64,000 nucleotides of DNA. Source: Albula goreensis. Its lineage: Eukaryota; Chordata; Actinopteri; Albuliformes; Albulidae. Both the position numbers and the translations under genes were made by a program. The notes beneath the pieces were generated by a model that worked only from the letters and a program-made list of their open reading frames with translations, made no database searches and was not told where the DNA came from. The number at the start of each line of letters is the position of its first letter. Position 1 is the first letter of the stretch. The stretch spans positions 11,539,884-11,603,883 of the forward strand of contig CM040753.1 of NCBI GenBank assembly GCA_022829145.1, given 5' to 3'. Below are positions 60,361 through 63,800 of the stretch, one piece after another.

Positions 60361-60808
60361 CAATAAAATGGGCTGTGATTCAAGTAAGCCATAGACGGCA
60401 ATGAGTAACTCAATTTATAGTTACACTTGCATTTCTCCTGTCCAGTTGCATTTATGCGTTCCAAAATCTTGCCTTTTTGGTCTCATACGGAATAACTTAA
60501 CCCACAGTGTTAGCACTCATCATAATAACAGCATATTTCTTACCTGGATCATGGAATGGGACCAAGGCAAAGTTATACAAAGGTTTCTTTGGTCTACTGA
60601 GAGATGTCTCCAAGATTTTCGATGCTCCTTCGATAACTTGCACCAAATCATCGTACATGGAGCCAGTCACATCAAAGACGAATGCCAATGTAGAGGCTCC
60701 TTCAGGGATGTCTTCCTTTGTCCCCTCGGTGGTTGTGTCCTGTGCAGCGGACAAAACCGCAAGGAGCAATATCTGCTTAGCCAACCGAGGAAACGGTCCA
60801 AGGACCAT
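1..60808 (-). CDS. hmcn1: hemicentin-1, 5' half (46 exons; signal peptide, VWA, linker, Ig1-Ig22)
   Basis: Gene-level entry; exons are listed separately. Hemicentins are very large secreted matrix proteins acting in basement-membrane and epithelial adhesion; zebrafish hmcn1 mutants show fin blistering (established knowledge). Sequence seen: signal peptide (residues 1 to about 22), VWA domain with MIDAS-type DVTGS (46-50), linker (about 207-427), then 22 I-set Ig domains with paired Cys, mostly Trp in strand C, and the D-x-G/A-x-Y-x-C signature. Exon 1 and the VWA exons match human HMCN1 almost residue for residue as I recall it, and Ig order is colinear, which favours hmcn1 over hmcn2. Start chosen at 60808: hydrophobic signal peptide follows, and the ATG has A at -3 and G at +4. 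All exons except 30 and 32 join in frame with AG acceptors and GT donors. The C-terminal half lies outside the window. Confidence 0.95.
638..919 (-). CDS. hmcn1: hmcn1 exon 45: Ig21 (single exon)
   Basis: [40 protein letters not shown], then [20 protein letters not shown]. The longest Ig exon (282 bases), phase 1 both sides; acceptor CACTTCAG, donor ACG|GTCAGT. Confidence 0.95.
1242..1403 (-). CDS. hmcn1: hmcn1 exon 44: Ig20, second part
   Basis: [40 protein letters not shown], then [14 protein letters not shown]. The second cysteine is in D-S-A-T-Y-T-C. 162 bases, phase 1 both sides; acceptor CGTGCAG, donor ATG|GTATTG. Confidence 0.94.
1668..1790 (-). CDS. hmcn1: hmcn1 exon 43: Ig20, first part
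   Basis: [20 protein letters not shown], then [21 protein letters not shown]. 123 bases, phase 1 both sides; acceptor ATAAACAG, donor ATG|GTAAAA (moderate). Confidence 0.91.
1791..4048 (-). other. hmcn1 intron 42
   Basis: 2.3 kb. Contains a degenerate SINE-like teleost motif (about 2311-2352) and a CpG-bearing block at about 2975-3780 with a TATAAAAG motif and a short plus-strand ORF (see findings). Confidence 0.7.
2311..2352. repeat. degenerate teleost SINE-like fragment
   Basis: ACATTTACATTTT, then GGCATTTAGCAAAAGCTCTT and ATCT resemble a very common dispersed teleost repeat motif recalled from memory (GCATTT-GCAGACGCTCTTATC). It is only a short decayed fragment; family assignment is uncertain. 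Confidence 0.45.
4049..4145 (-). CDS. hmcn1: hmcn1 exon 42: Ig19, second part
   Basis: [20 protein letters not shown] then [12 protein letters not shown], near-identical to the human [20 protein letters not shown] stretch. 97 bases, phase 0 to 1. The acceptor is TGTGTTAAG with a poor pyrimidine tract; donor GGG|GTGAGT. Confidence 0.91.
4664..4839 (-). CDS. hmcn1: hmcn1 exon 41: Ig19, first part
   Basis: [40 protein letters not shown], then [18 protein letters not shown]. 176 bases, phase 1 to 0; acceptor CCAACAG, donor AAG|GTAAAT. Confidence 0.94.
4840..6239 (-). other. hmcn1 intron 40
   Basis: 1.4 kb; carries an (AATC)n-type short repeat at 6085-6114. Otherwise nothing recognised. Confidence 0.7.
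6085..6114. repeat. (AATC)n short tandem repeat
   Basis: Imperfect tetranucleotide array (about seven units, one variant with CC) in intron 40. Confidence 0.8.
6240..6363 (-). CDS. hmcn1: hmcn1 exon 40: Ig18, second half
   Basis: [20 protein letters not shown], then [20 protein letters not shown]. 124 bases, phase 0 to 1; acceptor CTCTCAG, donor ATG|GTGAGC. Confidence 0.93.
6452..6603 (-). CDS. hmcn1: hmcn1 exon 39: Ig18, first half
   Basis: [40 protein letters not shown], then [10 protein letters not shown]. 152 bases, phase 1 to 0; donor CAG|GTATGA. The VVVN-PVRLEC and [15 protein letters not shown] blocks match human Ig18. Confidence 0.95.
7393..7569 (-). CDS. hmcn1: hmcn1 exon 38: Ig17, second part
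   Basis: [40 protein letters not shown], then [19 protein letters not shown]. 177 bases, phase 1 both sides; acceptor TTGTCAG, donor ATG|GTGAGA. Confidence 0.95.
7931..8032 (-). CDS. hmcn1: hmcn1 exon 37: Ig17, first part
   Basis: [20 protein letters not shown], then [14 protein letters not shown] with the first cysteine. 102 bases, phase 1 both sides; acceptor GTCCTCAG, donor CAG|GTAACT. Too short for simple ORF finding. Confidence 0.91.
8234..8357 (-). CDS. hmcn1: hmcn1 exon 36: Ig16, second half
   Basis: [20 protein letters not shown] then [20 protein letters not shown]. 124 bases, phase 0 to 1; acceptor TCAACAG, donor [23 protein letters not shown] is conserved with human Ig16. Confidence 0.94.
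8576..8730 (-). CDS. hmcn1: hmcn1 exon 35: Ig16, first half
   Basis: [20 protein letters not shown], first cysteine in [11 protein letters not shown], Trp in [14 protein letters not shown]. 155 bases, phase 1 to 0; donor AAG|GTAATG. Confidence 0.94.
9156..9325 (-). CDS. hmcn1: hmcn1 exon 34: Ig15, second half
   Basis: [20 protein letters not shown] then [20 protein letters not shown] and [15 protein letters not shown]. The signature is D-T-A-Q-F-Q-C, with Ala and Phe in place of the usual Gly and Tyr. 170 bases, phase 2 to 1; acceptor CCCTGCAG, donor ACG|GTAACC. Confidence 0.94.
9713..9821 (-). CDS. hmcn1: hmcn1 exon 33: Ig15, first half
   Basis: [20 protein letters not shown], then [16 protein letters not shown] with the first cysteine. 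109 bases, phase 1 to 2; acceptor CATTCAG, donor GAC|GTGAGT. Confidence 0.93.
9822..11045 (-). other. hmcn1 intron 32
   Basis: 1.2 kb, AT-rich, no recognised element. Confidence 0.7.
11046..11323 (-). CDS. hmcn1: hmcn1 exon 32: Ig14 (single exon), with frame-breaking deletion
   Basis: First half reads [20 protein letters not shown], then [13 protein letters not shown] and a TGA stop at about 11217-11219. The domain resumes in another frame as [20 protein letters not shown], then [20 protein letters not shown]. The exon is 278 bases, one base (mod 3) short of phase 1 to 1. Comparison with sister domains suggests four bases lost in a CTGCC-type tandem context just before LTW. Splice sites are good (CTCTCAG; TCG|GTAAGG). 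Confidence 0.88.
11678..11956 (-). CDS. hmcn1: hmcn1 exon 31: Ig13 (single exon)
   Basis: A complete I-set domain: [40 protein letters not shown], then [20 protein letters not shown]. 279 bases, phase 1 both sides, fully open although it lies between the two disrupted exons 30 and 32. Confidence 0.95.
12050..12203 (-). CDS. hmcn1: hmcn1 exon 30: Ig12, second half, with a 1-base frameshift
   Basis: Opens in frame as [21 protein letters not shown]. After the A-run (complement of TTTT at 12140-12143) the protein continues only in the next frame: [20 protein letters not shown], then SKDFNLSVH and a good donor ACG|GTGAGT. The exon is 154 bases, where phase 2 to 1 requires 155. One missing base in the homopolymer explains this. 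Both halves match human Ig12. Read as written, the frame is lost. A sequencing or assembly indel is most likely; a damaged allele is possible. Confidence 0.88.
12428..12554 (-). CDS. hmcn1: hmcn1 exon 29: Ig12, first half
   Basis: Residues 1449-1490: [20 protein letters not shown], first cysteine in [11 protein letters not shown], Trp in IQWYKDRK. 127 bases, phase 1 to 2; donor GAA|GTGAGT. The frame is intact here; the break comes in exon 30. Confidence 0.92.
12676..12823 (-). CDS. hmcn1: hmcn1 exon 28: Ig11, second half
   Basis: Residues 1400-1448: [20 protein letters not shown], then [20 protein letters not shown] with the second cysteine. 148 bases, phase 0 to 1; acceptor TGCCGGCAG, donor TGG|GTCAGT. 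Confidence 0.94.
13162..13292 (-). CDS. hmcn1: hmcn1 exon 27: Ig11, first half
   Basis: Residues 1356-1399: [20 protein letters not shown], first cysteine in [11 protein letters not shown], Trp in ITWYKDGVP. 131 bases, phase 1 to 0; acceptor CTGTGTAG, donor CCT|GTAAGT. Confidence 0.92.
13844..14038 (-). CDS. hmcn1: hmcn1 exon 26: Ig10, second part
   Basis: Residues 1291-1355: [40 protein letters not shown], then [20 protein letters not shown] with the second cysteine. 195 bases, phase 1 both sides. Confidence 0.95.
14292..14356. repeat. perfect 26-bp inverted repeat (hairpin), 13-base loop
   Basis: Arms 14292-14317 and 14331-14356 are exact reverse complements (left arm starts CAGTAGACTTTAGAAACAAG); the loop is 14318-14330. 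It lies in intron 25, 20 bases past the exon 25 donor. No TA or other target duplication is obvious, and it is too short for a typical MITE. It could fold as a pre-miRNA-sized stem in RNA, but AT-richness and absence of bulges leave its nature open. Confidence 0.95.
14377..14472 (-). CDS. hmcn1: hmcn1 exon 25: Ig10, first part
   Basis: Residues 1259-1290: [20 protein letters not shown], then [12 protein letters not shown] with the first cysteine. 96 bases, phase 1 both sides; acceptor CCTTCAG, donor AAG|GTGAGA. A perfect 26-bp hairpin lies 20 bases into the following intron. Confidence 0.93.
14560..14832 (-). CDS. hmcn1: hmcn1 exon 24: Ig9 (single exon)
   Basis: A complete I-set domain, residues 1168-1258: [40 protein letters not shown], then [19 protein letters not shown]. 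273 bases, phase 1 both sides; donor AAG|GTGGGT. Confidence 0.95.
14833..16183 (-). other. hmcn1 intron 23
   Basis: 1.35 kb, AT-rich, no recognised element. Confidence 0.7.
16184..16311 (-). CDS. hmcn1: hmcn1 exon 23: Ig8, second half
   Basis: Residues 1125-1167: [20 protein letters not shown], then [20 protein letters not shown] with the second cysteine. 128 bases, phase 2 to 1; acceptor CCTTGCAG, donor [17 protein letters not shown] and [15 protein letters not shown] match human. Confidence 0.94.
16312..17242 (-). other. hmcn1 intron 22
   Basis: 931 bases beginning at the weak donor of exon 22. Nothing recognised inside. Confidence 0.7.
17243..17417 (-). CDS. hmcn1: hmcn1 exon 22: Ig8, first half (weak splice sites)
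   Basis: Residues 1067-1124: [37 protein letters not shown], then [11 protein letters not shown]. The frame into exon 23 needs phase 2 at the end, which is met only by donor CAA|GTTCCC. A textbook GC-type donor AAG|GCAAGT four bases earlier would shift the frame and soon stop. The acceptor's pyrimidine tract is replaced by (TG)11. Both sites are therefore weak; the 3' boundary is uncertain by a few bases. Confidence 0.85.
17427..17448. repeat. (CA)11 repeat at the exon 22 acceptor
   Basis: Eleven CA units; on the sense strand (TG)11 lies 9 bases before the exon 22 acceptor AG, where a polypyrimidine tract is normally found. Confidence 0.93.
17864..18023 (-). CDS. hmcn1: hmcn1 exon 21: Ig7, second half
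   Basis: Residues 1014-1066: [20 protein letters not shown], then [20 protein letters not shown] with the second cysteine. The signature Tyr is Phe (SGEFVC). 160 bases, phase 0 to 1; acceptor CTCCACAG, donor ATG|GTATGG. Confidence 0.94.
18024..19751 (-). other. hmcn1 intron 20
   Basis: 1.7 kb, AT-rich, no recognised element. Confidence 0.7.
19752..19864 (-). CDS. hmcn1: hmcn1 exon 20: Ig7, first half
   Basis: Residues 976-1013: [20 protein letters not shown], first cysteine in [10 protein letters not shown], Trp in ITWSK. 113 bases, phase 1 to 0; donor AAG|GTAAAG. Confidence 0.94.
19865..21132 (-). other. hmcn1 intron 19
   Basis: 1.27 kb. Contains a strong G-quadruplex motif on the sense strand at 20022-20053 (separate entry). 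Otherwise nothing recognised. Confidence 0.75.
20022..20053 (-). other. G-quadruplex motif in intron 19, sense strand
   Basis: The minus strand carries five G-runs of lengths 3, 5, 6, 3 and 5, separated by TTT, TTTTT, T and C. This satisfies the standard four-run rule with short loops and should fold well in RNA or DNA. It lies about 190 bases downstream (in transcription) of exon 20. Confidence 0.8.
21133..21277 (-). CDS. hmcn1: hmcn1 exon 19: Ig6, second half
   Basis: Residues 928-975: [20 protein letters not shown], then [18 protein letters not shown] with the second cysteine. 145 bases, phase 0 to 1. GSLHIERV and LQDGGEYTC are identical to human Ig6 as recalled. Confidence 0.95.
21278..22259 (-). 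other. hmcn1 intron 18
   Basis: 982 bases. The stretch at about 21745-21790 (TTTATATAGTGCCTTTCATC) resembles a motif I recall from dispersed teleost repeats; the family is not assigned. Confidence 0.5.
22260..22387 (-). CDS. hmcn1: hmcn1 exon 18: Ig6, first half
   Basis: Residues 885-927: [20 protein letters not shown], first cysteine in [12 protein letters not shown], Trp in ERRWLRNN. 128 bases, phase 1 to 0; acceptor CTCTGCAG, donor CTG|GTATGA. Confidence 0.92.
22388..24888 (-). other. hmcn1 intron 17
   Basis: 2.5 kb. The part adjoining exon 18 (about 22500-23320) is unusually GC- and CpG-rich for this gene's introns and is a candidate conserved non-coding block; the remainder is AT-rich and featureless. 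Confidence 0.7.
24889..24984 (-). CDS. hmcn1: hmcn1 exon 17: Ig5, second part
   Basis: Residues 853-884: [20 protein letters not shown] with the second cysteine, ending VTVTGL. 96 bases, phase 1 both sides; acceptor TGTCTCAG, donor TAG|GTAAGT. The D-E-A-T-Y-I-C motif has Ala for the usual Gly. Confidence 0.93.
25070..25099. repeat. (TG)n(TA)n compound microsatellite
   Basis: About ten TG units followed by four to five TA units in intron 16. Confidence 0.9.
25750..25776. mobile_element. solitary degenerate TIR related to the intron-1 MITE
   Basis: The complement of 25744-25777 matches the left end of the 48940-49479 element (GAGGTCCAAAAGTC then GAGACCACATTGA), including bases inside the TIR. 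No partner terminus was found within several hundred bases on the expected side, so it is probably a truncated or decayed inverted copy. Confidence 0.6.
25870..26064 (-). CDS. hmcn1: hmcn1 exon 16: Ig5, first part
   Basis: Residues 788-852, from [20 protein letters not shown] through [20 protein letters not shown] to GDLLIN. Phase 1 both sides; the donor ACA|GTACGT is placed so that joining exon 17 restores NLWVEDE, matching the human NLWASDK. Confidence 0.92.
26157..26315 (-). CDS. hmcn1: hmcn1 exon 15: Ig4, second half
   Basis: Residues 735-787: [20 protein letters not shown], then [20 protein letters not shown] with the second cysteine and LDVG at the end. 159 bases, phase 1 both sides; donor GCT|GTAAGT. 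Confidence 0.94.
26316..27173 (-). other. hmcn1 intron 14
   Basis: 858 bases, AT-rich, nothing recognised. Confidence 0.7.
27174..27287 (-). CDS. hmcn1: hmcn1 exon 14: Ig4, first half
   Basis: Residues 697-734: [20 protein letters not shown], first cysteine in [10 protein letters not shown], ending HWYK. 114 bases, phase 1 to 1; donor AAG|GTGAGG. Found by direct translation; matches the human VVQSELLVALGD segment. Confidence 0.92.
27619..27746 (-). CDS. hmcn1: hmcn1 exon 13: Ig3, second half
   Basis: Residues 654-696: [20 protein letters not shown], then [14 protein letters not shown] with the second cysteine, ending LTYI. 128 bases, phase 2 to 1; acceptor TTTTCAAG, donor TAG|GTAGGT. Confidence 0.94.
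27784..27848. repeat. (GA)n microsatellite filling half of intron 12
   Basis: An imperfect GA array (CT on the sense strand) of about 65 bases inside a 126-base intron. The array is in frame and stop-free with exons 12 and 13; in the sense frame it encodes alternating Ser-Leu. Confidence 0.95.
27873..28014 (-). CDS. hmcn1: hmcn1 exon 12: Ig3, first half
   Basis: Residues 607-653: [20 protein letters not shown], first Cys in IRCSAKGYP, Trp in LVWTHNDMF, ending MGSS. Phase 1 to 2. The donor CAG|GTTGTT is poor, and the following 126-base intron is stop-free in the same frame, so intron retention would stay open. Confidence 0.93.
28859..28878. repeat. (TA)10 microsatellite
   Basis: Uninterrupted TA repeat in intron 11, followed by a few CA units. 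Confidence 0.9.
30836..30878. repeat. two-copy 21-bp tandem repeat
   Basis: CAGTTTACTATCAGATGTGT is followed immediately by a second copy with small changes (CAGTTTACTATCAGATTTGG). In intron 11. Confidence 0.85.
31021..32115. repeat. diverged direct duplication flanking exon 11
   Basis: The segment about 31021-31250 and the segment about 31826-32115 share ordered blocks: TACCAGA, AATCAATACA, CTGGAGATGTAAT, ATCGTAAATCC/ATTGTAAATCC, AAGCCAAC/CAGCCAAC, ATATGAAAA, AATCTTATT, AAAAAAGGCAGA and ACAATCAAG. Identity looks roughly 65-75% by eye with several indels. Exon 11 (Ig2) sits between the copies. Confidence 0.7.
31271..31540 (-). CDS. hmcn1: hmcn1 exon 11: Ig2 (single exon)
   Basis: Residues 517-606, one complete I-set domain from [13 protein letters not shown] to VYLIVQ. 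Cys pair in VLTCLVAS and [10 protein letters not shown], Trp in NVTWQRGG. 270 bases, phase 1 both sides, so the exon is a movable in-frame unit. Diverged copies of a segment flank it (see repeats). Confidence 0.95.
31541..35569 (-). other. hmcn1 intron 10
   Basis: 4.0 kb separating Ig1 from Ig2. Its 3' part (about 31826-32115) is a diverged copy of the sequence just past exon 11 (see repeat entry). The rest shows no recognised feature. Confidence 0.75.
35570..35691 (-). CDS. hmcn1: hmcn1 exon 10: Ig1, second half
   Basis: Residues 476-516: [20 protein letters not shown] then [20 protein letters not shown], holding the second cysteine in the D-E-G-Y-Y-E-C signature. 122 bases, phase 2 to 1; donor CTG|GTAGGA. 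Confidence 0.94.
35797..35941 (-). CDS. hmcn1: hmcn1 exon 9: Ig1, first half
   Basis: Residues 428-475, from [20 protein letters not shown] to [11 protein letters not shown]. It has the first Ig cysteine (ISCQVD), but the usual strand-C Trp is replaced (TLRFSREG), as in human Ig1. Phase 1 in, phase 2 out; donor TTTAA|GTAAAT. Confidence 0.92.
36291..36554 (-). CDS. hmcn1: hmcn1 exon 8: linker region before Ig1
   Basis: Residues 340-427: starts [20 protein letters not shown], continues through [20 protein letters not shown] and ends [14 protein letters not shown]. 264 bases, phase 1 both sides. Contains N-glycosylation sequons (NTT, NIT). Confidence 0.95.
36727..36847 (-). CDS. hmcn1: hmcn1 exon 7: linker region
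   Basis: Residues 300-339: [20 protein letters not shown] followed by [20 protein letters not shown]. 121 bases, phase 0 to 1; acceptor CATCTGACAG, donor AAG|GTCAGT. No domain named beyond the hemicentin-specific linker; near-identical to human as recalled. Confidence 0.93.
36848..40469 (-). other. hmcn1 intron 6
   Basis: 3.6 kb between two linker exons. No additional exon, transposon end or tandem repeat was recognised. Confidence 0.75.
40470..40576 (-). CDS. hmcn1: hmcn1 exon 6: linker region
   Basis: Residues 264-299, containing [20 protein letters not shown] and GMWAIK, equivalent to the human segment that ends MWTVK. 107 bases, phase 1 to phase 0; acceptor TTTGCTCAG, donor AAG|GTAAAT. 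Confidence 0.92.
40711..40882 (-). CDS. hmcn1: hmcn1 exon 5: end of VWA and start of linker
   Basis: Residues 207-263: [20 protein letters not shown], then a [18 protein letters not shown] segment that begins the beta-rich region following VWA in hemicentins (also described in VWA7-like proteins). Phase 0 in, phase 1 out; donor AAG|GTAGAA. Confidence 0.94.
40883..43059 (-). other. hmcn1 intron 4
   Basis: 2.2 kb of AT-rich DNA with scattered stops in all frames. No repeat or motif recognised. Confidence 0.75.
43060..43182 (-). CDS. hmcn1: hmcn1 exon 4: VWA domain
   Basis: Residues 166-206: [20 protein letters not shown], then the [18 protein letters not shown] region. 123 bases, phase 0 both sides; acceptor GTGTCTAG, donor GAG|GTATGT. 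Covers the last beta-strand and helix of the VWA fold. Confidence 0.95.
43336..43395. repeat. 13-bp inverted repeat in intron 3
   Basis: TCCATACCAAATT at 43336-43348 is the exact reverse complement of 43383-43395, with a 34-base spacer. No coding context; function unknown. Confidence 0.8.
43591..43749 (-). CDS. hmcn1: hmcn1 exon 3: VWA domain core
   Basis: Residues 113-165, from [17 protein letters not shown] through [14 protein letters not shown] to LIQQKQSQ. The Asp of the FTDARSKD segment sits where VWA folds place a further MIDAS ligand. Phase 0 at both ends (159 bases). The donor is CAG|GTCTGC, weaker than consensus, but continuation into exon 4 ([11 protein letters not shown]) is unambiguous. 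Confidence 0.94.
43750..44731 (-). other. hmcn1 intron 2
   Basis: 982 bases. Around 44210-44260 the sense strand is G-rich, with several G-runs (runs of 3-6) that might form a loose quadruplex. Otherwise nothing recognised. Confidence 0.7.
44732..44802 (-). CDS. hmcn1: hmcn1 exon 2: VWA domain, short exon
   Basis: A 71-base exon giving 24 residues (89-112) that start [18 protein letters not shown] and end RELYVQ, essentially identical to the human protein at this point. Phase 1 in, phase 0 out. Acceptor TTCTCTGCAG, donor CAG|GTAGGT. It lies 15.7 kb downstream of exon 1. Too short for simple ORF finding; located by translating around the splice sites. Confidence 0.93.
48940..49479. mobile_element. 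540-bp Tc1/mariner-type MITE with 27-bp terminal inverted repeats
   Basis: The left end CAGTGAGGTCCAAAAGTCTG (TIR 48940-48966) and the complement of the right end (49453-49479) match over 27 bases with one mismatch. Both sides are flanked by TA (48938-48939 and 49480-49481), the duplication typical of Tc1/mariner elements. The interior is AT-rich and too short for a transposase, so this is a non-autonomous copy. Its high TIR identity suggests it is fairly young. Confidence 0.88.
50665..50679. repeat. T homopolymer
   Basis: About fifteen T in a row in intron 1. Confidence 0.9.
56467..56482. repeat. A homopolymer
   Basis: About sixteen A in a row in intron 1. Confidence 0.9.
60268..60358. repeat. 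(CA)n microsatellite, about 45 units
   Basis: About 91 bases of uninterrupted CA dinucleotide in intron 1, starting 185 bases downstream of the exon 1 donor. The sense RNA would carry a long UG repeat. Probably highly length-polymorphic. Confidence 0.97.
60544..60808 (-). CDS. hmcn1: hmcn1 exon 1: signal peptide and start of VWA domain
   Basis: Encodes residues 1-88 plus one base. The N-terminus has a basic stretch then a hydrophobic core ([11 protein letters not shown]), fitting a secretory signal cleaved near residues 21-23. From about residue 34, [20 protein letters not shown] opens the VWA domain; D46, T48 and S50 of DVTGS are the expected metal-ion (MIDAS) ligands. Ends in VPFHDP with a consensus donor (CAG|GTAAGA). 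The start context on the minus strand is GAAAATGG. Confidence 0.96.
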
Positions 60809-63800
60809 TTTCAGACTGCAGTCTATGCAAAATATTTTTTCTTTCCTTTTAAAAGATGCCCGTTTCGCTCAGTGAAACCTCAGAAAGTGTTGTCGGAAAA
60901 GACATTTGGTGCAACAAATGTGAGCAGATAAATGGAGAAAAGGTCTACACTCCTGACAAGTAAAAGTTCCCAAAGATGCTGTTCTTGCTTCTTTAAGGTG
61001 GTATTGTTCAATGCGCGTGACCCCTCTCGCTCAAGAGACCGAGAAGTGCTCGAGCACAATCACAGTCGGAAGGAACTGCCGACTCACGGGCGCTTGTCCG
61101 AGATTAGTAACCCCACACTCAGCCCGGACGCTGAGGAAAGCAAATTGATTCCTTATACAGAACAGCTGTTCTCTGATTGGACCATGGCGTTTTGTGGTTT
61201 TAAGGACCCTGTGTACTAAGTTTCTTCATCCTTTCTACACACAGGCATCAATATCATATTGTTGCAACTGCCGGCTGGAATTAAAACTGTTAAGTGTTTT
61301 GAATGGAAATAAGTGAATACAAGTGAGTTTGAAACTGAAGATGCTTGCTTGGAATTACTCAACAGAAATCCAAGAGCTCAACACGATTAAGAGAGACTTA
61401 CAGGAAATAAGATTTACGTAGCCTGTTAAAATATTGTGGTTCAATGATTCCGTTTGGAATGATCTTTAAACTGTTTCGATAAAATCAGATTGCATGCGCG
61501 AATTAACGTATCAAAAATTGTTATTTTACCGTGTATTGCTTTAAAAACAATTCCAAACAAACCATGACATTTTTTACGCAGGAATAAAACGTTATACGTC
61601 TGGCACAATTTATTTCTCTCACCAAAAGTTTTGAAGCCATTGAACTTACGTTGAATTGTGTTGGCGGCAACAATAAAATGCATCTTTGCCACATGAGTGC
61701 CGCCTGCTGGAAGATTTTGTTTCATGACAAGGCTTTTTTTGCGTTTGGTACAGTTCTTTCGTATTAATACTGATTGCTTTTTCATGTTATATTTTTTCTC
61801 GCAGTTCATTGAAAGGACCATATACATATTATATCCATACAGGGGATATTTCTCCTGAATCCATAGTTTTATTTAACTGCCATGTGAAACGCACTGTTGT
61901 ATTTTTACGTCTTCTCAAGGAGTAGTCTTAAAAATAATCTAGTTGGACAGGGATCAACGATGACAATAGGCCTATGTATAAATGGCGGTTCATTGGTCAT
62001 CGCAATCGCTGGTCAGTTTTTGACTTGACTATTAAATAACAATAAAAATAGTCATGCACCATCATGTAGTCCATCTTAACTTTACATTTTAGCACAAGGG
62101 GCTGCATTATGGGAGGTGCAGAGGGGGTATGGTGTGGCTGCACTGTAAAGAAATGGCTAATGTCCTGTAATCTTGGATTGATACCTCATCTTGTCAAACT
62201 GCCCCTGAGTAGTTGTTTAGGATGAATCTGGTCTTTTTCCCCATTTATGCTTTTCATGGACATAATTTCTAGGCACAACCGCAGTACAGGAATATGCAGT
62301 CTGGGGGCTTGATGGTGGCTTCTCAGCTGTTCCCTAATGATGGTATTTTGATTTCAATGTATATGAGTGTTCTCGATATGTACTTTGTCAGTTCACAATC
62401 AGTTAAATGTGCTGCTGTGTCACTCCAACTGAGCAACTGTCTCCCACTGTTTTCCATGAGGCAGAACAAATACAAATGACATGCCACCAAGATCCTCAGA
62501 GGAACACAAAGTAAACGAAGTCCAGGAATCAAAATCACCAGAGAGTGATGAGATTTTAACTGGCTCTGCCCCTGCTCTTCTCTGGTGAGGCTGAGTCAGC
62601 TGATGCCTTTCCAATGTGGACCTCTGGCATTTGCTGGTAAAGGTATAGTTGGGAGTCAAACGCCCAACTACAGGACACATTGTTGCACACACGATCATGT
62701 GCTTTTACTCTCTGAGACGTCCAAAACCCCCATGGTTTGTTTTACAATACGATATTTCCCACTACTACCTGACATGAGAATTAGCACATCCTAATATGAT
62801 TATATGGTTATGTTCTCGGAAAAAAACTGTTGGCATTTCCACTGGTAAAAGGGACAGCAGCTGTCCCTTTACTGTCTGATAGTGATTACACCTGAGGGCA
62901 TAAGGTCAGTTGGTCCTATTTAAATTGCAGTGCTGCAGAGCTTTGCATGGTGGGGTTCTACAGTATATTCACATGCTCATCAATGGTCATACAGTTTGGG
63001 TAGCTGGATGAGAACACTGGCCTGTTTATCAGATACCTTGAGCTAGGACGACCCCAGTGAGATCCTCAAAGTACACCTACATCTCCAGTTGGAGAGAAAC
63101 CAAGTTTCTGTCTTAGCCAACCATGTCTTTAATTTTGACACATATCTTTATTAGAAACACATTCTGGTGTGTTCTTTTTGGTGATTGCCAAATTCACCAG
63201 ATGGTTTACATAATAATAATAATAAAAAAAAATCCTGGGAAAACGTGAGCATTCTGTTGGAAAAGCTGAAAAGCTTGTCCTGCAATTGTGAACCTCAAGC
63301 AAAAACATATCTGAAAATGGATGGAAAGATTGATAATTAATCAGTAATTAATTCAACCCTTTCAAATATAATCAATGAGAGGAAATAGGAGAAACTCTAG
63401 AAATTTCCCAAAAATGTAATTATGATTTTTGACTTGATGTAATAACTAATAAGCTTTGCATTTGAAATGGACAGGAATACATATTAAATCACACTTCCTT
63501 GATTTAAAGTTTGAAACCCTGGAAAGTCTTGAAAATGTGAATTAGGTTTTGAAGTTGAGTCTGTTTCAACAAATTCCAGCACTTGGCTTTAACAATTGAC
63601 ATATAATGCTGAATAAAAATGATAAATGACAGAAATTTCCTGTTTTTAAAGCCAGTAATCCAGGCTAAATGAAATCTTTGCATCCATCATAATATTAGAT
63701 CAAAGTTCTGTCAGAGCTTATCTTTATAATATTACTCCACCTCCTTTGTCCCATGAGTTCTAGATTATGCTGTTTTAGCAAGTCTAAGCAAAAAGGCAAA

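Larger units (their letters stand above)
44803..60543 (-). other. hmcn1 intron 1 (15.7 kb)
   Basis: The largest intron. It holds a 540-bp mariner-like MITE (48940-49479), a long CA repeat near its 5' end (60268-60358), a T-run (50665-50679), an A-run (56467-56482), and several GC/CpG-bearing blocks (about 53800-54000, 54880-55110, 56960-57560) that stand out from the AT-rich background and could be enhancers. A 191-codon sense-strand ORF (51438-52013) has no recognised relatives. Confidence 0.8.

Noticed and set aside
60138..60464. Minus-strand ORF with a Cys-Val repeat
   Set aside because: It is a translation of the CA microsatellite, not a gene.
1..60808. Assignment to hmcn2 rather than hmcn1
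   Set aside because: VWA, linker and Ig1-22 residues follow the recalled human HMCN1 sequence closely and in order; the TSP1 repeats that would settle it lie outside the window, so a small doubt remains.
60401..60931. 176-codon plus-strand ORF over the first exon
   Set aside because: Antisense shadow of exon 1, which has an unmistakable signal peptide and VWA start on the other strand.
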